A stretch of DNA of 64,000 nucleotides from a filamentous cyanobacterium ESFC-1 (GCA_000380225.1 KB904821.1:4039795-4103794); one strand, 5' to 3'; counted from the stretch's first letter, positions 35,201-43,838 are shown. The notes: generated from the sequence alone by a model not told the origin. A program made the numbers and translations.

Positions 35201-36461
35201 CTGGACTTGTACGGTGGCCAGTCGGACAATTACTTGTACCCGTACCCCCAACGATGCTCTTGCTTCTGGAGATAGTTATCCGCCTATTACCGTTCCGGTG
35301 AGTGTGACGGCAGCACCTGGCTCGCAAGTGACGAATAGTGCCACAGTTAGCGGAGGCGGCGATCCTAACTTATTTAATAACGGCAGTACAGATACAACCA
35401 CAATTGGCAGCACAGGTGGACAAATTGGCCTTGCGAAAGGAGCATCCCAGCCTGTTGCTAATGGTGATGGGACTTTTGATGTTGTTTATACATTGTTAGT
35501 TCGCAACTTTAGCAATGTTGCTTTAAGCAATGTACAGGTAACAGATAATTTATTTGGCAACCAAAACAGCACTTACAGTGGTGCAGCTTCGTTTCAAGTG
35601 GTTTCACCACCTACAGTTACTGGAGCATTAACCCAAGGTAATCCTAACTTTAACGGAGCAGGGAATTTGTTGTCTGGTGCAGAAACATTGGCTGTGGGTC
35701 AAAGTGCCACGATTTCTCTACGAGTGCGAGTTAATCCCGGCACCAATGCAGGCCCCTACAATAACCAAGCGACTGCAACAGCACGCGATCCGAATGGTAA
35801 TCTCGTCAGCGATCTTTCAGCGAATAGTCCTGATATTGATAATGATGGAGTTCCCGATTTGAACCCAGACCCCAATGGTAATGGTAATCCTGGTGATGAC
35901 AGCGATCCGACCCCTGTTACGTTCCCAATTGGTCAAGCTAATTTTCGCTTAGTCAAACGTATTACCGGAGTGACTCGCGATGGTTCGCCACTTCCGGGCG
36001 TTGACTTCTCTCGGTTTATCGACGATCCTGACGATCCTGACGATAACGCGGATTGGTCGGGGCTGACCCTGGCCGGTTTCCCGGCGTTGGGGGATGATAA
36101 TGTGTTGAAAAGTGATGATGTCGTCGAATACACGATTTATTACCTTGCTGATGGCAATCAAAATATCACCAATGCTCGGATTTGCGATGCCATTCCCGAA
36201 GGAACTACATTTGTGAACAATAGTTTTAGCGGCAGTAGTGGCATTCAGTTACGCCAAGGCACAACGGAAAGTAATTTGACCAATGAAGCCGATAGCGACA
36301 GCGGCCAATTCTTCTCGCCGTTGAGTCGGGCAGATTCGGTGGTTCCCCCTTGTCCCGATGCGAATAACCCTACGGGGGCGGTGTTTGTGAATTTGGGGAA
36401 TGTACCGAATACAGGAACGAATCGCTTGGGCTTTGTGCGGTTCCGCGTGAGGTTGGATTAA
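32223..36461 (+). CDS. Giant DUF11-array surface protein (1412 residues)
   Basis: Starts with GTG at 32223 sharing one base with the upstream TAG. The signal peptide (FLRSLFGGLILWSASNLHA) is followed by a DUF6923-like propeller (FVCNGTLYISQAPGD, ADIAFNAADGKFYGYDRD, QIGAAFFDASGTFYGYEN, about residues 33-295). Then come about eight DUF11-type modules, each with a TYxITxTNxGP core (QASYVITVTNNGPDTATNVV, VTYVIRATNNGPDSATGVVI, GNYILTVTNNGPGSTTAPVR). The last module and the end GFVRFRVRLD closely match the next paralogue. An Asp-rich DNDGVPDLNPDPNGNGNPGD segment probably binds calcium. There is no LPxTG or PEP-CTERM signal. No HIP1 site lies in the gene. Function: surface stalk or adhesin, inferred. 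Confidence 0.85.
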   Translation: MKKPSRRFLRSLFGGLILWSASNLHAPTAQAAPFVCNGTLYISQAPGDTAPTGLFDVIANQTPFGLATRGGAFTRYNAMGFRVRDGYIYGIDPGTNTTPSVGGGEIFRIDDTGQPVSLGTPPRIATLQQNNRFIAGDFLTTTNPLTNGLYFIYSNSPNGQLVVLDIDESPGPPSVVREVFLAGQPRFADIAFNAADGKFYGYDRDTQQIRFFDPDTVLNANNGDTVPVNSVPAGTGGPGANQIGAAFFDASGTFYGYENNGNLYTADITTGNFRNLGPAPQVSQNDGAGCPLAPRFVKIADSTSVPLGGTATYRYRVINNTDFPLNNIQFVENVNDGSGRTINPNPINPFGGTVQLNADRTILTITGLSIPARTTSGEIVVTMQMPTTQPATPLPNQALLLDSNDNPIVPSDDPSTPPLGDPTNITVQPTPGPAEVTIQKTGPANLTVPGQATYTITTTNQSTVNTAINVAISDVIATGATFVSASDGGTFDPGTRTVTWPTINIPPNSAPVTRTVTVDLPTSNPTAPGFENTATVNSTNDVLATNNTATVGTVIPAAAGNADLVTTKSGPLTLAAPGQASYVITVTNNGPDTATNVVIQDVLAGTDDRTPVIASDGGTYNPGTRTVTWPTISIPANTTVTRTVTITYKTTGTFGNTASGNSLTTTDPTPGNNSSTVTTTIPASGQADIVLTKTGLGANPLPSPGEVTYVIRATNNGPDSATGVVITDIIDPDSRFVGASDGGSFSGGVVTWPAVNIAPGASVTRTVTVDLPIAKQPQFTNFASSTSTSTDPNPANNTRIPASTAVTDQPDLEIIKDQTGSYVTGRTAQYRITVTNKGTQPTDGNLVTVTDTLPADLTPTGATGTGWNCTITGQIVECTRSDVLQPGLSYPPITLSVTVNGAAGSNITNTSTVSGGGSDNDSDLENVVVIDVNDPDLRIDKQVDPNAPLVPGGMGNYILTVTNNGPGSTTAPVRVIDNLPAGLTLNGSATGNGWTCTVASRTITCTRTPNDALASGDSYPPITVPVSVTAAPGSQVTNSATVSGGGDPNLFNNGSTDTTTIGSTGGQIGLAKGASQPVANGDGTFDVVYTLLVRNFSNVALSNVQVTDNLFGNQNSTYSGAASFQVVSPPTVTGALTQGNPNFNGAGNLLSGAETLAVGQSATISLRVRVNPGTNAGPYNNQATATARDPNGNLVSDLSANSPDIDNDGVPDLNPDPNGNGNPGDDSDPTPVTFPIGQANFRLVKRITGVTRDGSPLPGVDFSRFIDDPDDPDDNADWSGLTLAGFPALGDDNVLKSDDVVEYTIYYLADGNQNITNARICDAIPEGTTFVNNSFSGSSGIQLRQGTTESNLTNEADSDSGQFFSPLSRADSVVPPCPDANNPTGAVFVNLGNVPNTGTNRLGFVRFRVRLD

Positions 36462-36470
36462 TCGGCTGAG

Positions 36471-36507
36471 ATCGGCGTGTCGTTTGATGTAGAAGCGACA
36501 CGCTGAT
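36471..36507 (+). terminator. Hairpin after the giant DUF11 gene
   Basis: GCGTGTCG (36475-36482) pairs with CGACACGC (36496-36503) with ATC/GAT extending the stem. It lies 13 bp after the stop. There is no T-run, so it may be an mRNA-stabilising hairpin or a weak terminator between the two DUF11 genes. Confidence 0.5.
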
Positions 36508-36618
36508 TTACTGCGGCAGATTTTCGAGATTGAACGCTTACAAAAAAGACGATTTTCCAGTAATTTGATTACAGTCAGCGTTAGAAAAACCCCTCAAATT
36601 CAAGAAGATTATCCGCTC

Positions 36619-38952
36619 ATGGGCGAAAAAAAGGCCAAACCGCGATTTTTGACGCGATCGCATTCTCTATTCCTGTTAGGATTTTTCGGGAGTGCGATCG
36701 CGTTATCCTTTCAAAGCGCGATCGCGCAGTTCGTCTGTGATGGCACACTTTATATTAGTCGGGGTGAAAATCGTACTGATCCGACAACTTTAAATAATCT
36801 GATTACTAATACCCAACAGTTTCAATTAACCCCAGTTAGCAATGCACCTGGGGCAAGTTTGCGACGCTATAATGCTGCTGGCTTTCGACCCCAAGATAAC
36901 TTTATTTACGGGGTTGAACTCAACAATACGAATAATCCTACCAATATTCTTAGAATTGATGAAACAGGTGTTTCTCAAAGGCTAACATTACCCCCAGGTT
37001 TACCCAGTTCTAATTTTATTGCTGGGGATTTTAATAGCAATACGGGTAACTATTTCATCTATTCACCCGGTACGGGGGAATTAGTAGAACTTGATGTTTC
37101 CGGGGCAACTCCTACACTAATCAGAACAACAGCCCTGCAAGGTTCGCCCCGCTTTGCGGATATTGCTTTTAATCCAGCAGATGGGCGCTTTTATGGTTAT
37201 GATAAAAGTATTAATCAGATACGTTCTTTTGACCCCAATTCTGGGGCTAATCCCATTCCTTTGACTAATGTACCCCAGGGAACAGGAACACCTATACTTA
37301 GTGGTGGGGACGATCAAATTGGTGCAGCGTTTTTTGATGCGGCAGGCAATTTTTATGCGTTTCGCAATGGCGATCCTAACGTTCCGAATAGCGGCGAACT
37401 GTATCGAGTTAATATCACGACAGGGGATTTTACGTCATTAGGAACCGTTGACAGAGTCAGTCAAAATGATGGCGCAGGTTGCCCCCTTGCGCCAATTGTA
37501 CTTAAAGAGGTGTCAGCCACCACGATCGCGCCAGGGGGAACGGTAACGTACACTTATCGCATTATCAACCGCACTCAGTTTAGTTTAGATAATCTGACGT
37601 TTACTGATGCGATGTCTGACGGTAGGACTTACAATACCGCTTCTGTGAATCCTGCTAACTTGTTGGGGGTTGCTCCTACTTTCTCTAATGGTAATAGTAC
37701 CCTCAGTTTTAGTAACGTTACAGTTCCGGCTAATACTGATACAACTCTGAGTGTTGAGGTTAATATTCCGAACTTTAGTTCTGCGAGAGTCCTCCCCAAT
37801 CAAGCAACACTAGAGGGAAGTCCAAGCGGGCTGGCTGCGACGGGGTTGCGATCGCGCTCGGATTTCCCTAATACTAATCCTTTTCCCGATCCCACAACAT
37901 TACAAGTGACTGGCCCTCGTATTGGCGTGGCGAAAAATGGCGCAAATCCGGTAGATTTAGGGGAAGGACGCTTTAATATTACCTATACGCTGCAAGTGCG
38001 TAACTTTGGGACGGTGGGCTTGTCGGCGGTGCAGATAGTGGACGATCTCGCGACGCAGTACGGCTTAACTTATGTATCCCGAACGCCGAATGAAGGGGAA
38101 TACACAATTATTACACCCCCCACCGCAACGGGGAATTTAACGCCCAATGCTGGCTTTACCGGGTCGGGTAGTAATACTAATTTACTCGATGCCAATAACA
38201 GCACTTTGGCTGTTGCTCAAACTCAAACCATTACTTTGACGGTGCAGGTGTATCCGCGCACGTTGCCGATTACCCTACGAAACCAAGTGACAGCAAGCGG
38301 TCAAGGAGGCGGACAAACAACGAGCGATCGCTCTGTGAGTGGTTTAATTCTCGACCCGGATAATGACGGTAATCCTGATGAAGAAAGCCCGACTGAGGTT
38401 GTTATCAATAATAATTCTGGGGAAGGTCGTTTGCGTTTGGTTAAACGAGTAACGAATATTGTCAGAAATGGCCAACCCTTAGCGGGGGTTAATTTTGCCA
38501 GATTTATTGATGACGCTCAAGATGGTAATGATAACGCGATCGCGAATATTGGCCTCAATCCAGTAGGAGTGGTGGGATTGGGTCAAGATAACTTGCTGCA
38601 AAGTAATGATGTGGTCGAATATACGATTTATTTTCTCTCGGATGGGGGTAGAACGGCGAGAAATATCCGCCTCTGCGATGCGATTCCAGTGGGGACGAGT
38701 TTTGTCAGTAATAGTTTTGGCGGGGGAAATGGTATCTTGGTGCAACAAGGGTCAACGAATACGGCACAAACCAATGCAGCAGATGGCGATCGCGCCCAGT
38801 TTTTCTCGCCCTTAACCCCTGCGAATAATGTTACACCCCCCTGCCCGAATGCTAACAATCCCAATGGTAGTGTTGTGGTGGATTTGGGCGATATTCCCAA
38901 TACAGGGGCGAATAATCGCGGTTTTGTCCGGTTTCGAGTCACAGTGGATTAA
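36619..38952 (+). CDS. DUF11-domain surface protein, short paralogue
   Basis: A 777-residue protein from the ATG at 36619, which opens straight into a basic stretch and signal peptide (HSLFLLGFFGSAIALSFQSA); an in-frame TTG at 36565 is less likely. It shares the DUF6923-like propeller (FVCDGTLYISRGENRTD, ADIAFNPADGRFYGYDKS, NDGAGCPLAPI) with the 1412-residue protein. Only three DUF11-type modules follow (GGTVTYTYRIINRTQFSLDN, FNITYTLQVRNFGTVGLSAV, VVEYTIYFLSDGGRTARNIR). The C-termini of the two proteins run in parallel, ending GFVRFRVTVD. A 157-bp gap with a hairpin separates it from the operon, so it may have its own promoter. Confidence 0.85.
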   Translation: MGEKKAKPRFLTRSHSLFLLGFFGSAIALSFQSAIAQFVCDGTLYISRGENRTDPTTLNNLITNTQQFQLTPVSNAPGASLRRYNAAGFRPQDNFIYGVELNNTNNPTNILRIDETGVSQRLTLPPGLPSSNFIAGDFNSNTGNYFIYSPGTGELVELDVSGATPTLIRTTALQGSPRFADIAFNPADGRFYGYDKSINQIRSFDPNSGANPIPLTNVPQGTGTPILSGGDDQIGAAFFDAAGNFYAFRNGDPNVPNSGELYRVNITTGDFTSLGTVDRVSQNDGAGCPLAPIVLKEVSATTIAPGGTVTYTYRIINRTQFSLDNLTFTDAMSDGRTYNTASVNPANLLGVAPTFSNGNSTLSFSNVTVPANTDTTLSVEVNIPNFSSARVLPNQATLEGSPSGLAATGLRSRSDFPNTNPFPDPTTLQVTGPRIGVAKNGANPVDLGEGRFNITYTLQVRNFGTVGLSAVQIVDDLATQYGLTYVSRTPNEGEYTIITPPTATGNLTPNAGFTGSGSNTNLLDANNSTLAVAQTQTITLTVQVYPRTLPITLRNQVTASGQGGGQTTSDRSVSGLILDPDNDGNPDEESPTEVVINNNSGEGRLRLVKRVTNIVRNGQPLAGVNFARFIDDAQDGNDNAIANIGLNPVGVVGLGQDNLLQSNDVVEYTIYFLSDGGRTARNIRLCDAIPVGTSFVSNSFGGGNGILVQQGSTNTAQTNAADGDRAQFFSPLTPANNVTPPCPNANNPNGSVVVDLGDIPNTGANNRGFVRFRVTVD

Positions 38953-38991
38953 AGCCTCAATGGGAGTTTACCTTTCAAATGAAAATACTAT

Positions 38992-39687
38992 ATGAGTTTT
39001 AAATCTTGTCAGCTACCCGACTCAGACCAAGTTAATGTAGAAGCATTATCTAATATTTTCAGAAGAACAACTACATCTTATAAATATCTATTTTTTCTCG
39101 CTCTCCTTGATATTTTAAAAGAACGACAATTTAAAGCCACTGATTATATTAGTTTTCCAGAAATTATTGTCGAAATGCTGACTAATGCTTGGTATCCTCA
39201 TGCCTACTTTCAATTATCTTTTGGTACGACCGATCGAATTACTCAACAATTAGATTCTTTGGATTTAGATGGTTTTAGATCGACCCCAAAAAGGTTTGAT
39301 AAAAAATTGCTACGCCAGGCGATCGCATCGCAAAATTTGAATAAAAAAGTGACTCAACTGGGACGCTATGTACCGTTTCGCCTCCTCAATCCTTTTTTAG
39401 ATACACAACTAAAAGTGGCAAAAGTCGATCGAGGTTATGGCAGTGATTCAGAGCAAGCTATACCTGCTATTGCTGAGGAGTTTTTTGAATCCCAAAAGCC
39501 TTTATACAAGTTCGACCAAGCCGATTATAAAACTTGTAAAGCAGTTCTGATCCATCCTGATTGGGCAGCTTATCTAGAAACAAACTATACTAATGTTCGG
39601 CATTGGGCATCACGGGAATGGGTGGCTTATATGGAAAAGCGTAATCCCGATACTCACAATATTTTTGATAAACTTTTCATAGCTTAA
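38992..39687 (+). CDS. Truncated HNH-endonuclease-family N-terminal domain
   Basis: A 231-residue AT-rich gene. The pattern NIFRRTTTSYKYLFFLALLD, EIIVEMLTNAWYPHAYFQLS, FG, and the end WASREWVAYMEKRNPDTHNI followed by FDKLF match what I know as the helical N-terminal half of a family of HNH-endonuclease proteins. In these, a C-terminal HNH domain follows the YLQKRNPNVPNI-type motif. Here the frame stops right after that motif, and no HNH sequence is seen in the 125 bp that follow. Either the gene has lost its nuclease end or it is a natural short form. The family call is from memory of the pattern, so it is moderate. Confidence 0.55.
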   Translation: MSFKSCQLPDSDQVNVEALSNIFRRTTTSYKYLFFLALLDILKERQFKATDYISFPEIIVEMLTNAWYPHAYFQLSFGTTDRITQQLDSLDLDGFRSTPKRFDKKLLRQAIASQNLNKKVTQLGRYVPFRLLNPFLDTQLKVAKVDRGYGSDSEQAIPAIAEEFFESQKPLYKFDQADYKTCKAVLIHPDWAAYLETNYTNVRHWASREWVAYMEKRNPDTHNIFDKLFIA

Positions 39688-39812
39688 ATTCAAACAGCTT
39701 GGTTAAGTAAAAATTACAGCTATATTCAAGTTATATTAGCAAATTAGAATGAGTTTGCTGAAAAAGCTGTTAACCGAGAATAGCTCTATCAATTGTTAAT
39801 TGTTCCCCACAA

Positions 39813-40730
39813 TCACTCGGCTTCCCCGGCGTGATAGGAACTCCGCACGAGGGGGCCGGAGCGAACGTGAGCAAAGCCGAGAGAACGGGCAATTTCGCCT
39901 AATTCATCAAATTCTTCAGGAGTCCAGTATTTTTGTACCGGGAGATGAGCTAGGGAGGGGCGCATATACTGACCGAGGGTAACGCGATCGCACCCCACCG
40001 ACCGTAAATCCTGTAACGTTGCGATAACCTCGTCTTGGGTTTCTCCGTGACCCAACATTAAACCGGATTTGGTAGCAATACTGGAATCGAGCTTTTTAAC
40101 AATTTCTAACACAGCGAGCGATCGCGCATACTTCGCCCCCCGTCGTACCCTATCCTGTAAACGGCGTACTGTCTCGATATTATGGTTATAACAAACCGGA
40201 TGTTCGGCGACGACTGTTGCAATCCGTTCTTGTTGTTGAATCTGGGCTTCCTTCCCACTCCAAAAATCCGGTGTCAGCACCTCTATTGCCGCGTCTGGGG
40301 TCGTTGCTCGAATCGCCTGCATAGTTTGGGCAAAACCCGCCGCACCGCCGTCTGAGAGGTCATCTCGTGCCACTGCGGTTAAGACCACATAGCGCAGTCC
40401 CAATAATTTTACCGCTTCGGCTACCTTTTGGGGTTCTTGGGGGTCGAGGGCCATGGGGGCGTGACCTTTATCCACTTGACAAAAACCACAAGACCGGGTG
40501 CAAGTCGGCCCCATCAACAAAAAAGTTGCGGTTTTCTGGGCATAACATTCGCCACGATTAGGACAGCGGCCTTCCTCGCAAATCGTGTGGATGTTACGCT
40601 GTTTAATAATCCGTTGTACCGTCGAAATTTCGCTGGCTTTCCCCAGGGGACGACGCAGCCAACTCGGTAAGGCGGTAATTTCATCGCGCCAGGGCTGGCG
40701 ATTCTGCGGTTGGGAAGCGGTTTCACTCAT
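39813..40730 (-). CDS. lipA: Lipoyl synthase
   Basis: A 305-residue radical-SAM enzyme from the ATG at 40728-40730; a longer frame reaching 40931 would overlap the next gene's start and lacks family resemblance. The auxiliary cluster cysteines are C51, C56 and C62 ([12 protein letters not shown]). The radical-SAM cluster cysteines are C77, C81 and C84 (CTRSCGFC). The C-terminal [10 protein letters not shown] holds the RSSY motif that contacts the auxiliary cluster. It inserts two sulfur atoms into octanoyl groups on lipoyl-dependent enzymes. The gene is divergent from the response regulator at 40925, sharing a 194-bp promoter region. Confidence 0.96.
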   Translation of the reverse strand: MSETASQPQNRQPWRDEITALPSWLRRPLGKASEISTVQRIIKQRNIHTICEEGRCPNRGECYAQKTATFLLMGPTCTRSCGFCQVDKGHAPMALDPQEPQKVAEAVKLLGLRYVVLTAVARDDLSDGGAAGFAQTMQAIRATTPDAAIEVLTPDFWSGKEAQIQQQERIATVVAEHPVCYNHNIETVRRLQDRVRRGAKYARSLAVLEIVKKLDSSIATKSGLMLGHGETQDEVIATLQDLRSVGCDRVTLGQYMRPSLAHLPVQKYWTPEEFDELGEIARSLGFAHVRSGPLVRSSYHAGEAE

Positions 40731-40924
40731 AATGTTGATGTTAGCGTACCGCTTTCTATAGTAAACAATATCGTTAGAGGAAGTGGGCGATCGCGCTTCT
40801 CCCCCAGACCCGACCCCACTCAGAAAGGGAAATGCCCGCGAAAATTTCTGGTCAAGCAATAATAGCTTAAGCTTAAATAGGAAAATTACAATCGATTCAT
40901 TCAGCGTCTCACAAGGAGATAGTC

Positions 40925-41485
40925 GTGGCAACCCAAAAAATTTTGGTAATTGACGATAGTAAAGTTATTCGGATGCGGGTCAAAGATATGTTACCCCAAA
41001 GCAATGTGGAAATCATTGAAGCCAAAGACGGGCAGCAGGGGTTTAACTTGATTCGCTCAGAACATCCCAACTTAATTATGCTGGATTTTCTGTTACCGAA
41101 AATGAGCGGTTGGGAAGTTTACCAAGCCATCCAAAAACATCCAGAGTTACAATCTATTCCTTTGGTGGTGATGTCGGGTCGCAAAGAAGAAGTCACCGAA
41201 AAACTGCCAGAACCCTTTGAGTATTTTTCTTTTGTGGGAAAACCCTTTGAGAAAAAACAGTTAATCGAGGCGATTCAAGACGCAACTAAAAAAGCTCGTT
41301 CTCGTCCGTCTGTGGCTGCCCCAGCAAGTGCCGCAGCCAGTAGCGGTGGTGGTGGCGATACCGCCGCCCTCGAAGCCGAAATCGCTCAATTAAAGTCGCA
41401 AATGGGTAAAATGCACGGAGAAATTCAAGGGCTGAAAAAACAGCTTGTGCAACTGGCGAACTTTATCAAGCAAAAGATGAAGTAA
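40925..41485 (+). CDS. CheY-like response regulator with C-terminal coiled coil
   Basis: A 186-residue protein starting with GTG at 40925, preceded by AAGGAG. Receiver domain residues 1-125: acidic pair in LVIDDSK, phosphoacceptor Asp in [15 protein letters not shown], Ser in VVMSGR, and Lys in [12 protein letters not shown] Pro/Ala/Gly linker ([19 protein letters not shown]) leads to a C-terminal coiled coil ([20 protein letters not shown]). It has no DNA-binding domain, so it likely works through protein contacts. The next gene begins 2 bp after its stop, suggesting an operon with the small membrane protein. Confidence 0.88.
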   Translation: MATQKILVIDDSKVIRMRVKDMLPQSNVEIIEAKDGQQGFNLIRSEHPNLIMLDFLLPKMSGWEVYQAIQKHPELQSIPLVVMSGRKEEVTEKLPEPFEYFSFVGKPFEKKQLIEAIQDATKKARSRPSVAAPASAAASSGGGGDTAALEAEIAQLKSQMGKMHGEIQGLKKQLVQLANFIKQKMK

Positions 41486-41487
41486 GT

Positions 41488-41709
41488 ATGAATCATACTG
41501 TAAATTTGATTCTAAAAGTCGCGATCGCGTCGGCGCTTTTGTCGGTTATCGTCAAGTATGGTGGACGCTTCTTACCCATTGCCCCCACTGCGGTTAATGC
41601 TTTGATTGCGGTGTTGTTACCCACCCTGATTACGGGTGCTGTTTTGCTGTGGCGTTGGTTGAACCTCAATCCCCCCAACGCCTCTGAAACCTCTAAACAG
41701 GGGCGTTAA
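41488..41709 (+). CDS. Small two-helix membrane protein
   Basis: A 73-residue protein with two membrane segments (LILKVAIASALLSVIVKYGG and LIAVLLPTLITGAVLLWRWL) and a polar tail. It begins 2 bp after the response regulator, implying co-transcription. It looks like a conserved cyanobacterial protein of unknown function; I cannot name it. Confidence 0.7.
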   Translation: MNHTVNLILKVAIASALLSVIVKYGGRFLPIAPTAVNALIAVLLPTLITGAVLLWRWLNLNPPNASETSKQGR

Positions 41710-41731
41710 TGCACCTGAGAGGCTATCTAAC

Positions 41732-42706
41732 TTACTGGGGCAGTAATTCTTTCGCGGCCAGCCAATCGCGATTGTACAGTTTGGATTGATAGCGACCACC
41801 CCCATCGCACAATATTGTCACGATAGTATGTCCTGGCCCCATCTGTTTGGCTAAAGCATAAGCCGCGCCGACATTAATACCCACAGAACCCCCCATAAAT
41901 AAGCCATCTTCGTATAACAATTGATAAATTACCCGGACGCATTCTTTGTCATCGATTTGAATGGCATCGTCAATCGGTGCGCCCTCCATATTGGCAGTAA
42001 TGCGGCTGTTGCCAATGCCTTCGGTAATCGAACTGCCTTCGGGCTTGATTTCTCCGGTTTTGACATAGCTGTATAAACCGCTTCCCATGGGGTCAGCCAC
42101 GACGCATTTGACTTCGGGATTTTTCTCTTTGAGGAACAGAGAAACCCCCGCATAAGTGCCTCCGGTTCCCGTTGCAGCCACCCAACCATCGATGCTGCCG
42201 TTGGTTTGTTCCCAAATTTCGGGCCCAGTGGTTTCATAATGGGCAATACGGTTGGCGAGGTTGTCGAATTGATTGGCCCAAATCGCGTTTTCGGTTTCCT
42301 CGGCTAATCTACCCGAAAGTTTAACGTAGTTGTTGGGGTTGCGATAGGGAACGGCGGGAACTGGACGCACTTCTGCCCCCAGGGTTCGCAACATATCCAT
42401 TTTTTCCTGGGATTGGGTTTCGGGGATGATAATGACGCATTTATAGCCTTTGGCATTGCAGATATGGGCCAGACCAATGCCTGTATTACCGGCTGTCCCT
42501 TCGACGACTGTACCACCGGGTTTGAGGAGTCCTTTTTTCTCAGCATCTTCAATCATATACAATGCGGCCCGGTCTTTGACAGAACCGCCGGGATTGAGAA
42601 ATTCGGCTTTTCCTAAAATTTCGCAGCCTGTTTCGTCACTAAAGCTGTTTAAGCGAATGAGGGGCGTATTGCCTACTGTACCGACAAAACCTTGTTTGAT
42701 ATTCAT
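41732..42706 (-). CDS. cysK: Cysteine synthase (O-acetylserine sulfhydrylase) family protein
   Basis: A 324-residue PLP enzyme. The PLP lysine is in FLNPGGSVKDRAALYMIEDA, the substrate loop is EGTAGNTGIGLA, and the phosphate-binding glycine loop is AATGTGGTYAGVS. It makes cysteine from O-acetylserine and sulfide. The EGTAGNTG variant (where CysK of E. coli has EPTSGNTG) and the ending ILCDGGGRYQSKLYN also fit the cystathionine-beta-synthase-like subgroup of cysteine synthases, so the exact type is open. Transcribed away from the MtnX-like gene with a 115-bp shared upstream region. Confidence 0.9.
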   Translation of the reverse strand: MNIKQGFVGTVGNTPLIRLNSFSDETGCEILGKAEFLNPGGSVKDRAALYMIEDAEKKGLLKPGGTVVEGTAGNTGIGLAHICNAKGYKCVIIIPETQSQEKMDMLRTLGAEVRPVPAVPYRNPNNYVKLSGRLAEETENAIWANQFDNLANRIAHYETTGPEIWEQTNGSIDGWVAATGTGGTYAGVSLFLKEKNPEVKCVVADPMGSGLYSYVKTGEIKPEGSSITEGIGNSRITANMEGAPIDDAIQIDDKECVRVIYQLLYEDGLFMGGSVGINVGAAYALAKQMGPGHTIVTILCDGGGRYQSKLYNRDWLAAKELLPQ

Positions 42707-42821
42707 GCTTGCTGTTGTGCGTTTGTGCTTCTTTTATAATTTCTCAGATGGCGGTACGATCTCAAAGTGTGGAGTCGCGTGCCACAATATCTACGATACA
42801 GAAGTTTTTGAGGTTCTTTCT

Positions 42822-43466
42822 TTGGGTTCTCCAGGTGCAGTTTTTTGTGATTTCGACGGTACAATTACGGCGGTAGAGACGTTTGCGGGGATGTTGAAGG
42901 TGTTTGCCCCCCAAATGTCGGCGGAGGTGATACCAAAGCTTTATACCCGCGAGTTGACTCTTAGAGAAGGAGTCCGGCAGATGTTGGAGTCGATTCCGGC
43001 TTCTCAATACGATGCAGCGATTGGTTTTGCGGACGATAAGCCAATTCGGGAGGGGTTACAGGAATTAATCGCGTTTTGCCAAGACCGAGATATGGCTTTT
43101 CATGTGGTGTCTGGGGGCTTGCGCGGCATGGTAGAACGGGTGTTACAGCGCGAAAATATCTCTGGGGTGGCTTCGATTACTGCGGTGGATGTGGATGCGT
43201 CTGGGGCGTTTTTAAGAGTACCTCCGCAGCGATTTGAAGGGGGGACGGAGTTAATCGCGAAAGTCCAGGTGATGGAACAGTATCCGAATATGCGAAAGAT
43301 CGCGATCGGGGATTCGGTGACCGATGTTAATATGGCGTTTCATGGGGATTTAGTCTTTGCGCGCGATCGCCTGATTGATTATATGCAAAGCGAGCAGAAG
43401 CCTTTTGTGGCTTGGGATACCTTTTTCGATATCCGCGACTTTTTAGCAGCAGAATGGCAGGTTTAG
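42822..43466 (+). CDS. HAD-family phosphatase, MtnX-like
   Basis: A 214-residue haloacid-dehalogenase phosphatase. HAD motif I is VFCDFDGTITAVET, motif II lies in FHVVSGGLRGMVE, and motif IV is IAIGDSVTDVNMAFHGD. This pattern fits MtnX (2-hydroxy-3-keto-5-methylthiopentenyl-1-phosphate phosphatase) of the methionine salvage pathway. The start is uncertain: I chose TTG at 42822 because GAGG lies 8 bp before it and it gives normal family length. The frame stays open far upstream into cysK on the opposite strand, which is a shadow. Confidence 0.78.
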   Translation: MGSPGAVFCDFDGTITAVETFAGMLKVFAPQMSAEVIPKLYTRELTLREGVRQMLESIPASQYDAAIGFADDKPIREGLQELIAFCQDRDMAFHVVSGGLRGMVERVLQRENISGVASITAVDVDASGAFLRVPPQRFEGGTELIAKVQVMEQYPNMRKIAIGDSVTDVNMAFHGDLVFARDRLIDYMQSEQKPFVAWDTFFDIRDFLAAEWQV

Positions 43467-43481
43467 AAGTAACGTAGTAAC

Positions 43482-43792
43482 GTAGGGTGGGTTAGGCGGC
43501 TAAAAGCTATGCTATGACTGTAATCTGGCTATCCGCCGTAACCCACCGTTTAAGATGTGTCGCTGCGGGATAAAAATGCTGTAGGAAGGGAAGACGCGAT
43601 CGCCCTGATTTCGCTAAGATTGCTTTAGCTTCGCTTATCTTGGGCAACCTTTATGCTGAAAAAACTGATTCTGAAAAATTGGAAAAGCTTTCGCTACGCT
43701 GAACTTCCGATTGATTCACTCACAGTTTTAATCGGCGCAAATGCCAGTGGGAAATCAAATGCCATTGAAGCATTAAAGTTTCTCAAAAAAGT
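43482..43792 (+). repeat. Tandem duplication, copy 1 (311 bp, period 321)
   Basis: This block recurs at 43803-44113 with only a few differences (for example GTAGGAAGGG against GTAGTAAGGG). It spans an R2 palindrome, a promoter-like leader and the first 46 codons of the AAA-ATPase gene. Copy 1 is the broken one. Confidence 0.95.
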
Positions 43793-43838
43793 CGCAAGTG
43801 CAGTAGGGTGGGTTAGGCGGCTAAAAGCTATGCTATGA
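43653..43838 (+). pseudogene. Truncated 5' copy of the AAA-ATPase gene
   Basis: The first 46 codons match the gene at 43974, including the Walker A motif GANASGKSNA. The frame then runs into the R2 repeat (ASAVGWVRRLKAML) and stops after 61 codons. It could still be translated as a 61-residue peptide from the same leader, but cannot form an ATPase. Confidence 0.9.

Noticed and set aside
40731-40931. Longer N-terminus for lipA
   Set aside because: It would overlap the response-regulator start on the other strand and encodes no family sequence.
42450-42821. Long 5' extension of the MtnX-like gene
   Set aside because: It is antisense to cysK; the HAD domain starts just after 42822.
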